Assembly: GCA_964035575.1 (NCBI GenBank)
Contig: OZ037895.1
Location: 682,001-746,000, forward strand
Origin: Rhynchopus sp. YZ270_cl-10
Taxonomy: Eukaryota; Euglenozoa; Diplonemea; Diplonemida; Diplonemidae
Length of the DNA: 64,000 bases
Direction of reading: 5' to 3'
Shown: piece by piece, positions 21,306-33,177 of the stretch
Position numbering within the stretch: the stretch's first letter is position 1
How the letters are laid out: every line of letters begins with the position of its first letter
The notes under the pieces: generated by a model
What the model was told of the DNA's origin: nothing
What the model saw: only the letters and a program-made list of their open reading frames with translations
The model's database searches: none
Program-made: the position numbers and the translations under genes

Positions 21306-23915
21306 TCATTTGACCTCATCCTCCTTTGCCTTCTGAAGGTATTCAGCTAGGTCATCAAACCCTGCCTTTTGCGCTAAGGTATGAGGATACTGTCCACGAA
21401 CATCGGGGATTGTCAAAGAGAGCTTGGCGGGCCCGTTGAGGAGCCAATCACAGAGGGCTTTGTGCCCTCCATAGGCTGCTTTGTGAATTGCGTTGTGGCC
21501 TTGATAGTTTGTGTAGGCAAGATCTAACCCTAGCGTGAAGAGCCATTTTGTTGTTTCAAGGTGTCCTGCGAGGGTCGCAAAGTGCATCGCCGAGCAACCC
21601 CACTTATTAATAAAGAGCACATCCGCACCACACGACATCAACCACTCACAGGTCTCTATATGCCCCCCCCAGGCTGCAAGCTGCAGAGGCGTCGTATCAT
21701 CCTTTGCCTTTGCCTCCAACGCATGCGACAACGTCTTCACAAGATATTCACACACCTGGGTATGCCCCTTCCGTGCTGCCCAATGCAACGCAGTACGGCC
21801 ACTCTTTTTATCCGCAATGACATGATCTGCTCCGCATGCCACAAGGTGTTCCACCACGGAGAGCGCACCTCCCCCTGCCGCATGGTGCAAAGCGGTAGAA
21901 CCAAATCGATCGCTTGTTTCGATATCCTTCCCAGATGCAAGCAAAGACTTCACTTCAGAGAGGTTGCCTGAAGTGCATGCTGCAAGAAGCGGGTCAATTT
22001 GACGTTGTGGTTTGGTTTTAACAGTCTGCGCTGCCTCACTGCGTGTCGGTTTTAATTTCTTTGATGTCGTCAATGGATAGGCTGAACGAAGTTTTGGCAA
22101 TCCAGAGAACACTTTGGCGGCAAGATCCCCAACACTCTTCGCAGCAAGCACCAACGCCACCCCATCCTCAATCCCACTCCACCCTTCCAACAGATCCTCC
22201 CCATGCACCCTTCGCAACTCCCGCTCAATCGCTTTACTCAACAGAATGACCCCTATAGAATCAAGCCCTGGATGCAGTACTGTCTCCACCCCGACCTCTT
22301 CTGCCATCACCTCAGCAACAAGACGTACAATAAATTGGTTGAAACATTGTTCATGAGTTTTGGGAGGTAATTCCATTGTCTCAAATAAGGGAGATTTGGT
22401 GTGGATCTTCCCATTCTCTGTCAAAGGCATTGCAGGAATTCGGGTAAACGCAGAAGGCATCATATAATGTGGAAGAGTCGCTTTGAGGTGCGCCCGTAGT
22501 GTCAATCGTAGTTCTTCTTCATCTGCTCCAACATAAAATAAAACTAAATGCCCTGTCGCCCCGGAGCCCCGAACAAAGCAGATTGCTTGATTTACCCCTT
22601 CAACCTGAGAAGCTACTTCTGATATTTCCCCTAGCTCTACCCGGTTACCGCGAACCTTAACCTGGTCATCTCTCCGATGCAAAAAATAGACCGCTCCGTC
22701 ACTCCGCACCACAACATCTCCACTGCGAAACACCCCTCCAAATGGGGTGTCACAACAACCCCCCTCCCTCGACTCCCCGAGATACCCTTCGGCAACGTTC
22801 ACCCCAGAGAGGAGTAACTCTTCTGTGTTGTGCTCGATTGGTTCAAAATCGAAGGAGTTTCCTTTAAGAGGCCTGCCTAATGGGATTCCATAGCGTGGGT
22901 GGATGATGTTCTGAGACACTTTCTGTAGGGAAACCCAAATGGTGGCTTCGGTAGGCCCATAGAGATTGTATAGTGCCGGGGGGATAGGTTTGTCGTGGCT
23001 GGGTGTGCCCTCGGTAATAATATCCCCTCCACAGAGCTGTTTTGCAAGATTCCCTGGAAACGTTTCACCCCCCACCAACCGAAGTTGTGGGTAGTTCCGT
23101 TGCTGTGGAACCCATCCTGCAAGAATCATCATCTCCCAGGTAGCTGGGGTGGCCTGCATTCCGTGAGGCTTAAACCTCGCAATATCTTCTGCAACGGAAA
23201 ACCCTAGTTTTGGCATATGCAACACCACCTGCATTCCACATAACAACGGAAGCGCAAACTCGAGAACGCTAATATCGAAATGCTCTGGGCTGACCGCAAG
23301 AAACCGCCCCCCCACCCCACCCAGACCCATCTCAGCAACCACCGCATCAATGGTATTCAATACACTGCTCTCCTTTACCAAAACCCCCTTTGGTGTTCCG
23401 GTGGACCCTGACGTATATGATATATAGGCAAACCTTAACCCACCTTCGAGAACGCGAGGAACACATGGTATAGCCTCTACAACAAGCCCTGGGGTGATTA
23501 TGGCTGCAGCTCCGCTGGAGGTGAGAAGACGTTCCAGCTTCTGTTGAGGGGTGCTTCTGGGGATGACCACTGCGACGTGCCCTGCTTTCCATACCCCAAG
23601 CAGCGCTGCAAGAAGAGATGGGGTGCGGTCCAAATGCACCGCAACTACACACTGTCGCTTCTCTGCGTCACATGGTGCCACCTTAACGACCCCTTCAGCT
23701 ACATCAGCACACTGTTGTAGCAACGAACCATACGTCAATGACAACTCCTTATCCCTACACAGCACCGCAACCTCTGATACATCTGTATGAGATTCGATCA
23801 GCGCAAACCGTTCTGCAAGCTGGAAAGGAGGAGCAGAAGGAGAAGGAGAAGAAGGTCGCATGGTGACGCAATACCACCGTGAAGATCTGAAGGTGCTGCG
23901 TAGGGTTCTAAACAC
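21306..23915 (-). CDS. Adenylation-carrier-ankyrin enzyme (NRPS-like)
   Basis: An 869-residue single-exon gene. Residues about 25-500 form an adenylation domain: YTSGSTGTPKGVL (A3), FDISVLE (A4, with the Asp that holds an amino group), NLYGPTEATIW (A5), RSGDVV, RRDDQVKVRGNRVELGEI (A7-A8) and LTENGKI (A10 lysine). Residues about 530-610 form a carrier domain with GLDSIGVI, whose Ser should accept phosphopantetheine. Residues about 645-869 hold six to seven ankyrin repeats (GSTALHHAAGGGALSVVEHL and similar). No condensation, reductase or thioesterase domain is present. It probably activates an amino acid or similar acid and tethers it, with ankyrins choosing the partner. The first 17 residues (MFRTLRSTFRSSRWYCV) could be a targeting peptide, or the start may be Met-19. 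Confidence 0.85.
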   Translation of the reverse strand: MFRTLRSTFRSSRWYCVTMRPSSPSPSAPPFQLAERFALIESHTDVSEVAVLCRDKELSLTYGSLLQQCADVAEGVVKVAPCDAEKRQCVVAVHLDRTPSLLAALLGVWKAGHVAVVIPRSTPQQKLERLLTSSGAAAIITPGLVVEAIPCVPRVLEGGLRFAYISYTSGSTGTPKGVLVKESSVLNTIDAVVAEMGLGGVGGRFLAVSPEHFDISVLEFALPLLCGMQVVLHMPKLGFSVAEDIARFKPHGMQATPATWEMMILAGWVPQQRNYPQLRLVGGETFPGNLAKQLCGGDIITEGTPSHDKPIPPALYNLYGPTEATIWVSLQKVSQNIIHPRYGIPLGRPLKGNSFDFEPIEHNTEELLLSGVNVAEGYLGESREGGCCDTPFGGVFRSGDVVVRSDGAVYFLHRRDDQVKVRGNRVELGEISEVASQVEGVNQAICFVRGSGATGHLVLFYVGADEEELRLTLRAHLKATLPHYMMPSAFTRIPAMPLTENGKIHTKSPLFETMELPPKTHEQCFNQFIVRLVAEVMAEEVGVETVLHPGLDSIGVILLSKAIERELRRVHGEDLLEGWSGIEDGVALVLAAKSVGDLAAKVFSGLPKLRSAYPLTTSKKLKPTRSEAAQTVKTKPQRQIDPLLAACTSGNLSEVKSLLASGKDIETSDRFGSTALHHAAGGGALSVVEHLVACGADHVIADKKSGRTALHWAARKGHTQVCEYLVKTLSHALEAKAKDDTTPLQLAAWGGHIETCEWLMSCGADVLFINKWGCSAMHFATLAGHLETTKWLFTLGLDLAYTNYQGHNAIHKAAYGGHKALCDWLLNGPAKLSLTIPDVRGQYPHTLAQKAGFDDLAEYLQKAKEDEVK

Positions 23916-26503
23916 CGTGCTGCAGTGGTGGAAGGCAGGAAGGTACCTGGTTGCGTGCGGAATTGTATTTGTGTAGATTTTTTTTTTTTATCTTGCAAGG
24001 TTGTTTTGTGTGTTTAGAGGTGCTTTGTTGTGAGTCTCTGTAAAGGTACGGTACCGTGTGTAAAGTATCCTAAGAGTTGATAAAACCTGAAGGAGTGGCG
24101 CCTCTCGTAAAGTATTTCTCACCCGAAATAAAATATGATGGTATTCAAGTGTAGAAGAAGGGGGTGGAAGAGGGGGGGAAATAGAGGAACAAATCGTGTG
24201 TTTGCGCAACGACAGTTGACGAGAGGCATCGGAAGGGAAGTAACGGTAGTACGGAAAATGTATCATACTGAGATTTGCGTTGAAAAACCAAGAAATAACT
24301 TTGACAAAAAAAATTATATGAGTGGGTCAACAATTTTTTTTTTTGTACGGTTGTTTTTTTTTTTATAGGAAATTTACTTTAAAACCCGCGTTATTAAAAC
24401 CCATTTGTGAAAATACCCGTGGGTATTGGAGTAAATGAGTTATTCGTAACGTAGGTATAACAAGTAGTTACCCCTTGTTTTTTTGTTTGTTTTTTTTTTT
24501 TTTTTTTTTTGTAGCTTTTTTTTTTGGTTTTGGTTTTGTCTTTATTTTGTTTTATTTTGTCCTTTGAAATTTTTAGTCTTCTCTTTTAAAATACAAAAAC
24601 CATTATTTTTTTCTTGTCCTTTTTTTTATTTTTTTCCCCCACCCTCAGAGTAAACAATCCAAAATAAAGTAAAAGGTAAAAACGACGCCACCCCAATTTG
24701 CATTAAAACAATGCGGTAATTTTAATTTTACATACTGACCCCCTCTCCATCACGGGAAGTGTGGACATATCCTATTTGATACATCGCTCCCCCCTCCCCC
24801 TTCTCCCCCTTTTCACCTTGCTTTTGTAACTTTTTTCTTAAAAAAATAAACGTTGTACAGCACGAACTACCCAGCTTCCCGCAAAAAAAAAAAGCAAACA
24901 AAAAAAAAAAAATTCAGAAAGACCGAGGTAATTCCGGGGGCAAAGAGGACGAAGCTTTCTATTGTAGCAGGACACTGACAACAAAATGACCCCTCCTTCC
25001 CCAATTTAAAAAAAAATAATAAACAAAGATGCCAAACCCCCGAAAAGGTTAGAATGCTTTTACTAAAGATACGCAGCTCAACCCTCAAACAGGGTGTGGC
25101 AAAAATAAAAATAAAAATAAAAACTTTGGAAACTCCGGTCCCGTTCTCTTTAAAAAAAGAGATACCAGCAACAAGTACCTACCAACAACACCCTCAAACT
25201 CAATCCTCGTGTTTTTTGTTTTGTTTTTTTTGTGTGTGCCGACAATCGCCAAAGTACCCACCTTCGGTGGAAATTTTATTGTTCTTTTTGAAGTGATTGT
25301 CGTCATCACCCTCTATGACTATTCACTATATTGTTTTTGCTTCAAAAAAAAGGGAGAGAAACACAACTCGCATGGGGCAATGAGGGTTTAAAAATAATAA
25401 CTAAAAACGAGGGGGGGTATATAAAAAAAAATCCTTCACTGCTGTTGTGTATGAAACACCATAAAATGGTAACCAATCGTCTTTCTTTGTTTTTGCTTTT
25501 TTTTTTTTTTTTTTTTTTGCTTTTTTTTCTGCTTTTTTTTCCCTTCTCTCTTTGCTTGCCCTTCTTTTTTGTTTTGTTTTTGAAGTGATGGGGTGGGGAT
25601 AATGTGATGAATGGTAAAAGGAGAAATATTCCTGCCTGAAAACCACACATACTCACATCAAGGGTCTGAGGGGGGTGGAACCACACATTTCTGTATTCTC
25701 TATGAGCTGGGGGTGTGAAGTAGGTTTTTAAAAAAAAAGATAAACAATGGAGGAGGATCTGTTTCTATTCAGATAAATAGAATTCGCGAAATCCCTCAAT
25801 TCGGAAGAAACAAAAGGAAGACAGCGTACAGAGAACGACCCGAGTCTCACGCCTAGCGTGCCCGACACCATAAAAAGGGGGAGAAAATTTGCCTTAGGGA
25901 AGATGAGAGAGAGAGAGAGAGAGAGAGAAAGACCATGCTGGGAAGAAAAAAACACACACACTGTTTATTTTTTTGACAACTTTTGTTATTTTCGCTCTTT
26001 GGCAGTGTGCAGCTCTCGCTGGGTGTATACTTTACGGGGAAAACAGTTCACTCTTTTGAACCACACACCATTCCGGAAAACCGCACTATTGCAAGAGAGA
26101 GAAGACAGAAAAGGGGGAGGTGCGCTAATGTCTCGTAGTATGTAATATCCATGGTCTCTGAACAAAATCATTGGAGACAAAGTTGTGTTGGAACATTACT
26201 TCAGGAAAGGCTGTGGTGTCGACAAAAAAAAGTCCCCCCCCCTCGAAAATATGGGAAAACTGGCAAATGTTTTGTTTCAAATTATTCAAATGAAAAACAC
26301 CTGTTCTATTACCTCACAGCAGAAAAAGGGAAGGGGGGGAATGCTTCTCTCCAGGAAAATGGGAACCTGCGAAGTATTTTTTTTTTGTAACAATCATTTC
26401 GTATTTTAACAAAAAGATTAAGATATCATTTTCAATCGAAAGATGGAGTTTTATCCACAAGCGTCGGCTCCTCTTTGTTTTGTAAATATAAAAAGAATCT
26501 TTT

Positions 26504-26537
<34 letters not shown>

Positions 26538-27504
26538 AAATAAAAAGTAGGGTACAGCCAGTACACCTTTCCCTAATTATGTAGCATAGACCCTCGCTAC
26601 AGTAGCGGGCAATGGGCTGACTAAAAACTGTAAAAGAAAAAGAAAAAATGGTTTCGAGCCTGCCTGCTCCTATACCACATTCTCTGAACCCCCCGGCAGC
26701 ATCTCGTCAGTGGGAGCAACAAATTATTATTTGAGAAGACAAAGACACACCGAATCGTTCAAATGATCCGTAATAGTGACGATACTGTCGGAACACAAAC
26801 AAAGCGGTCTGGAGAGGTGATAGGGAAGCTGCTTTTAGTATTATTGTTTTTTTTTTTCCCTTCCTTTTTTTTATTTTGTCAGTTTGTTTATTTTGTTCGT
26901 AAACTAAAAAACCCCCCATACTGTGCTATTCGCCAACAAAGTGCCTTTTTTGAGTATAATAAAGAAAATGGAACAGTTTGGTTAGCTGAACAGCCTCTTT
27001 GTGATTAGCACATCTTCAAAGAAAAAAAAAAGAAGAAAAAAAGAGAAAAACTTTGCAATTGTAAACGCTTCAAAGGACACTATTTGCCTTCTGTGCGGAA
27101 CAAAAAAAAAAAATGGGGGGAAGGGGGAAAAACTTGAAAGATGAAAGTTGAATAGGTCTCCACAGGCACATCGGTATCAACTGTTTCAAGGAATCTGTGG
27201 TAATTGTAGAGAGAAAAAGAATACTCGGGGGAAAAGAGAAATTTTTTTTTGAGATGAACCTTCGCCCTCGCTGAGTCACCGTTTAAAAAAACAAAAAAAA
27301 AAAACTTAAAAAGATGAACGTGTCTCACACGTATCTTTAAAAAAAAGGGAGGAAAGGAAGGGGTTATTATACACCTCTATCCTTAACCCCTTTGCCCCAC
27401 CCATCCCCCGTTTTTTTTACCTAAATAGCTGCACGATCGAACGGAAGCTAAAAAAAAATAAACTGTAATGAAATTGGAGAAAAAAATGCATTATTTTTTT
27501 TTTT

Positions 27505-27593
27505 GGGTAAATTGCGATAACACGCATACTTTCTTTGTACGTGTTATCGCAAATGGGGGGGGGAAAAGGTACACGTATTATCGCGATTTGCCC
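27505..27593. repeat. Short foldback element
   Basis: GGGTAAATTGCGATAACACG (27505) recurs as its inverted repeat at the right end (27574-27593, two mismatches), so the whole 89 bp can fold back. A nested perfect arm CGTGTTATCGCAA (27540-27552) pairs with 27512-27524 around a 15-nt loop. T tracts lie on both sides. It may be a tiny MITE or a structured transcript; no target duplication is readable through the T tracts. Confidence 0.6.
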
Positions 27594-28136
27594 ATTTTTT
27601 TTTAAAGGGAAAATGAGTGGAGATCGGGAGGGGGCTACAAGACCACATCCGTCTCTCCCCACCACAGTAACCCTTTCTTGGCCCTACTCCTTCCTCCCCC
27701 CCCTTCTCCAAGACATAATCTCTGGCCAATTAATTGAAGAAAAAAAAATGCTCGGGAAAGACAAAACGTACTTTTTTTTTTTTTTCGTTTCAACGCAATA
27801 CTTCTAAAAAAAATTGTTTTTTTTTTTCGTAGTATTGTTTTGACCTTGCTGGCAAAGGGAGGAGTAGTGGAGGGAATGAATCAAAAGGAAATATAGCGTA
27901 TATCAAATGTGTACATTTTGGCTTTCCGTGTGAAAACTTTTTTCATTTTTTTTTTTTGTTGTTGTTATTATTTTTTTCCCCCCGAGAAGTAGGAGGTGTT
28001 GTAAAAAAGAAATTTTTTTTTCAAAAAAAATACCTTCATATCAACGAGGCTGGGGTAATGGGGGAGGACATACAACACAACCACAAAATATCCTAACAAA
28101 ACAACCCCCCATCCCCCAGCTCTATACTAATTAGAT

Positions 28137-28433
28137 CAGGCACTCCGCTAGGTACTAAAGTTCTGTTGATTGTCAACAGAACTTTTTGAAAATGGGGAAA
28201 AAAAGAAAAAAAAAAAAGTTCTGCTAAGTGGTTCAGACCCGTTCTACCTGTCAAAAAAGCTCAGGAGAAGAAGATATGGAGAGGTGAGTGCTCAAACGTC
28301 CCAAAAAAGTCAAAATCGGGCGTTGGTAAAAAAAAAAGTTGCACACCGTGCGCCTGCGGCGCAAGCATGTACCCCACCAACGTGGACCATCAACAGAATA
28401 TTTTCAAAATCGGAAATCCTAGCGGAGAGCCTG
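28137..28433. mobile_element. hAT-type MITE with exact 8-bp target duplication
   Basis: The ends are CAGGCACTCCGCTAGG and, reversed, CAGGCTCTCCGCTAGG: 16 bp with one mismatch. The 297-bp element is flanked by AATTAGAT on both sides (28129-28136 and 28434-28441), an exact 8-bp target-site duplication as in hAT elements, and the termini start with CAGG. It has no transposase. Inside is a perfect 13-bp-arm hairpin (28158-28186, AAAGTTCTGTTGA) next to the left end, and a short TGCGCC-TGC-GGCGCA hairpin near 28,349. The intact duplication suggests a fairly recent insertion. Confidence 0.85.
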
Positions 28434-29011
28434 AATTAGATTGAAAAAAAAAAAAAAAAAAAAAAAGGGAAAATAAAAATAAACCACCTTTCCCTCCCCA
28501 CCCCCACCCACCTCCCCATAGAAGATAGTTACTGTACAGTATCAAGTACCTTTCTGTGAATCTCTTTTTTTTCCCTCTCTTGAAAAATACACTGATAATG
28601 AAGACCTCTCTCTGAGGAGGACACTATACAGTTGGGGAAAAAAAAAATGAAAAAAAAAAAATATTGAGATAGTTGTGTACGGTCATCTCAAATAAGAGAG
28701 AAAGGTTGGAGAGTTGCTGACACAATTTAAAATAAAATAAAACAAAACAAAAAAAATGTCCATTTTTTTTTTACCGGGAAAATATAATTGCTTATATTTT
28801 GTCTGATAAGAAAATTACCTTTTTTTTTTCCTCTTCGAGCAGATTTTTTTTTACCCGGAGCTCCCCATCCTACTCATTCAAATAGAGCCAAATCCACCAG
28901 AAAAGAGGGTGAAATGAAACTTGCCCGGTAGTTTGTGTAGGAATAGGTGAAGAGCTGGGTAATAGATTCTGCTCGAGAAAAAAATGCTTTTTTTTTTTTT
29001 TAGAGGGTCGA

Positions 29012-32000
29012 CTAGAAGGCACCCCTTGAGGTGGGGTCGGCGAAGTTTTGTGGGGCACCTAGACCAATGACTTCGAATGTCATCACGTTGTCGGAGTTGA
29101 ACCAACCACGAAGCTGCTCGGTGATCGACGGGAACGCAAAACGCTTCTTGTAGTCAAACTCAGGGTCCGTCTTCATCTTCACCTCATCAGATTTGTAGTT
29201 GTCCTTCTCTCCCCACTTGAACACATACTTGACGTGCACACTGTTGTAGTACAGCTTCGGGATCCCCTTTGCCCCAATGATATGCACCACAAAGTCCATC
29301 CGTCCATCATCCGCCTTCCCTGCCTTCTTCTCCATCTCATAAATGTTCACAAGAAGTTGAGGAGGGCAAGAAGGGTCGATCTTGATCGATGCGTCACACT
29401 GCAGGAGGGGGAAATGATGTGGTTAGGAGGCAAAAAAAAAGGGGGTAAGAAAAAGAGAATGGCGTGGGTAAATAACCTAAGTTGTGATTCGTCACCTTTT
29501 AATTGTAACTATACAATAGCAGTTGTACGGCTTTGCACGAAGGGGTTGTAAGGGGGTAATAAGTGTTGGGATGAATTCTCAAATAATGTATTGTGAGTTA
29601 CATTATCTGGGGTGATCGGAAGGGAAGGTCTTTACAAAGTTTTTTTTACAAAGTCTTTGCGGTGTATTATACAACCTGCGACCACACCATTATCCAAAGT
29701 AAAAGGACGCTCCCTTCAGGGAACTCTTGGCTTTTGGCAGGTTTTTTTCCCATCGATTGATTTAATGTGTCACATACCTCTAAGGGCAGGGTGTGGTATC
29801 TGGAACGCGGGGGCTCGGTGTTTGCGACAAGGAACTTAAGGGAGATGGCGGAACGGCCAACAAACATCTGTAGGCAGGGAGGGGGAGATGGGTTTGATGA
29901 AAAGTTGGAGAGGAAAATGGTTTCATATTCTTTCAAAGTAAAAGATACATCCAATATTGTATTTGAGGGGGAAAAAAACAATTATTTCTGAAGCAAGCTC
30001 ACATCAGTGGAACAAAAATACACAGAATTTGTACATACCCCTCTGGACCCTCCTTGCGACATGGCCTGGTTCATTGCTGCATCGATGCCTGGTCTCGGTG
30101 TGGCTGTAGGTGCGTAATCCCCGCCGCCTCCACCTGCGGCGGTCATTGCTTTGGCGTTTTCTTTTGCCTCCTTCATCTTGAGGAAGTTGATCTGCGACTG
30201 GATCTTCTGTGCCTCGGAGAAGTCGTCCTTCGTGACTGCGCTCTGCAGCTTTGTCTGCAGGTCCGCCATCGACACTGCGTCGGGCATCGACTGCATGTTC
30301 TTGATTTCATCGGACAAACGTTGCGCCTCCCCAAAGTCCTGTCTCGCGATCGCCTGTTGCTTCGCTTCTTTCAGATCTTCCATGGAGTACCCTCCAGCAA
30401 CAGAAATGTCGTTCGTCTTGCCAAGGTAAGACCCTTTGGGTACGTGCCCCTGTTAGGAAAAAAAGAAAATATTTGTCAAATGTGTTTAGTCGCCCTAAAA
30501 AGGTTGGGAAAATGTATATCAATAGGTGTCTGAGCCGCAATCTGATTTATGTGCACAACAGAGAGCCGAGAGGGCAAAGGAAAGCTTCAAAACGTGATTA
30601 TGTACAGTAGCTCCAAAAACGAAAAAGAGGGAATGGAATACCGTTGCCTGCTTGTACATCATGTTGAAACTCTTCTTGCGGACGAACGATCCTGCAGACT
30701 CCACGAGCGCACGGCCCTCCATTCCTGTGGGGGTGGTTGTGTTATCACAAAAAAAAAGTGTCACGATATTAAGAAGTTATAGCCACACTAACAGTAAAGG
30801 ACAACACCACGGATGTCGTTTGGCAAAAGTAAAAATAGCTTGCACAGGTGTGCTGACCAATAAGACCCTGGCATACTCTTTAATCTCTCGTCGGGTGATG
30901 CACTCGGGTCGTCCAACAGATCCTTCATGGCTCTCGAGCTGCTGTTGCCCTTGGAGTTCTTGGTGTCCCCAAGGAAGCGTGGTCCCTTTGAAGGGGAAAC
31001 CTTCGGGCTTCCGCCTGACTCAAGCTCCTTCTTGAGGGCAGCGATCTCAGCACGTGCCTCGTCAAGCTCCTTGCGCATCTTCTCAGCGTGGTCGCTCTTG
31101 ACACCCTTGGCAATGGTCTCACGCAGCTCCTTCTGTGTTTCTTCGTACTCGGCGATCTGCTTCATCAGTTCTTCGTTTTCTTTTTTGAGCTCCTCCAGCT
31201 CAGCAACCAGCGCCGCGTTCTCAGACTTGGCCATCTCCCGTGCGCGCCTGACCACCTCCTCCTCCTTCTCGCCACGCAGCGTCGCAATCTCCTTCTCAAG
31301 CGCCTTGATTCGCTCCTTCTGTTCGTGTGCCTCAAGCTTCTTCTCCTGTCTGTTCTGCTCTGCTCTATTCACAACAAGCTTTGCGTTCGCCGCATAGTCC
31401 AGCGTGGACTTAGACTCAACGATGTTGTACGGTGATGCGGAGATGGTTGCAATCATCCAGGTTCTGCTGTTTCCTCCGAAACTCTCTTTAAGCAGACGTG
31501 TCAGCTTCGAGTCTCGCAGCGGTACGTGCGCGCTTGCCCCCTTCTCCCCGAAGGCGTGGATGGCACGACCAAGCATGAGAAGCGACTTGTTGATGTTCTT
31601 CGCCTCCTTGAGGGTGTCTCCCTCTGCGCCTGTCTTGCCCTGTCTTTCGGACCCAGCAAGATCGACGATGTACAGCAACGACTGTGTGTCGGGCTTCTTG
31701 ATATTCGGCGGGTCGTGTTGCACCCCAATTTTGATCATCACTACGGAGTGCGAACGCGACGAGACTTCGTTCATCTTGGTGGCAGCAACCTGCCTTCTGG
31801 TGTTTCCTACAAGCAGGTTCTTCATGACCTGCTCAGAGGAGATGCACTTCTTGAACGTAAGACCTTCGACGTAGGGTTTGTGGTTGATGTCTTCTCTGAC
31901 TTGCAGTTCTTTGCTTCCGGGCATGAGCAGATCGCGGACCTGTTCGTTGTAGATTTCGAGGTAGCCCATTTCGATGCTGGTGTTGATGGTGCTGTCTTCT

Positions 32001-32434
32001 TCCACGAGCTCGGTCATGCGCTCGTAGAGGTACTCAGAGATACGTGGGGTGAGACCTTTGTGCTTGTCTATGTCGTAGGCCTGGTCTTTTCTCACTCCTG
32101 CACCGGGCAGACCCTGGATGGTGTACGTCTTTCCTGACCCGGTCTGTCCGTAGGTGAAGAGGGTAGTGTTGTAGCCGTCCAACGCTGTGTCAACCATCGG
32201 CTGTCCGACTCTGTTGAAGACATCCACCTGCTCTGCACTCGTTGCGAATACAGTGTCAAAGGCGTACTTACGCTCCGACTTCTTGCCGTCCGCATCCTGA
32301 ACAATGATCTCACCAAACTCATCGTCCATCTTCACCGCAGAACGCGTGTCCCCCCCATCGGTGCTGGTATGCGGTCTCACACGGATCACCACATTCACCG
32401 AGTCTGTCGGGGTGTTATTCTTCTTCTTCGACAT
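29012..32434 (-). CDS. Kinesin with UVR-like repeats and C2-like tail (5 exons)
   Basis: Five exons (32434-30877, 30724-30642, 30449-30039, 29867-29778, 29398-29012) join in phase to 842 residues. Residues 1-360 are an N-terminal kinesin motor: GQTGSGKTYT (P-loop), NEVSSRSHS (switch I), VDLAGSERQ (switch II) and the neck region. A coiled coil follows to about 480. Exon 3 has two helical segments, AKQQAIARQDFGEAQRLSDE and AVTKDDFSEAQKIQSQINFL, which look like UVR motifs. The last two exons form a beta-rich C2-like domain (FVVHIIGAKGIPKLYYNSVH). A plus-end motor carrying a lipid- or protein-binding tail is the likely design, perhaps for membrane or ciliary cargo. The first ATG was used as start. 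The four small introns have GTATG or GTATT donors. Confidence 0.85.
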
Positions 32435-33177
32435 ATTGTCCGCAACTAAGACTAAAAAAGGGGGAGGCTACTGGAAAAAAAACCCCACAAAAATAAAAGC
32501 CTGCACCAAGGAAGGGAAGGAAAAAGGGGTGAGGGGGCGCGAGAGGCGCAAAATGTGCAAAGGGGTAATGTGTACGAGCGTGTGCTCTCTGGGAGTGATA
32601 GGCGGTGTGGATGGGTGGGTATGATGGGTAAGGGGCAAGCCGTGACCTCACAGAACCGTGGGGCCTTGGAGAACTGACACGCCCGCGTCCCTGCCGTCGC
32701 CAAAAGAAAAAGTACCCCATCCGCCGAGAGTCCGCTGCGGAAGTCGACGGACCTGTCAACCATGCGAAAAGGTTCGACATGATGAAGAACAACCTCCATG
32801 AGATTCTGTTTGGTGTGCACACGGCGCAATACACGCCAAAGGAACATATGTGAAAACGGGCAGTGGGACGACAGTTTCGACAGTGGGTTGGGTTGTTTTG
32901 GTGACAGCATCGGATAGGACCGGATAGGGCAAACCCGGTGGCAAATAGCCATTTTTTTTTTTGTTTTTGCGGTAAAATGGTGGAACAAGAACATCACATC
33001 AACAGACAGGATATCATGCAATGAGAAGGTTAGGCTACGACACCTAAGCATCTTGGGAAACTACTATTGGGTTGTGTACACCAGGCTAGGACACTTACGA
33101 ACACACAACCTTCACTCCCCCCCCTGTATAGATCTACAGGGAAGGGTTTGGGTCGAGAGAAACCAATTTTTTTTCTT
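32435..33177. other. Intergenic between kinesin and TBP-like genes
   Basis: No supported gene. Contains purine-rich runs just upstream of the kinesin start; nothing else recognised. Confidence 0.55.

Larger units (their letters stand above)
23916..29011. other. 5.1-kb gene-poor, homopolymer-rich stretch
   Basis: No exon could be supported. Long A and T tracts are frequent, and there is a (GA)n run at about 25,905-25,930. Mobile-type sequences present are a foldback element (27,505-27,593), a hAT-type MITE (28,137-28,433) and a family A relative at 27,249-27,282. A palindrome AATACCC-GT-GGGTATT lies near 24,413. Confidence 0.6.

Noticed and set aside
24867-27665. Many Phe- and Lys-rich short open frames
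   Set aside because: They are translations of T or A homopolymers.
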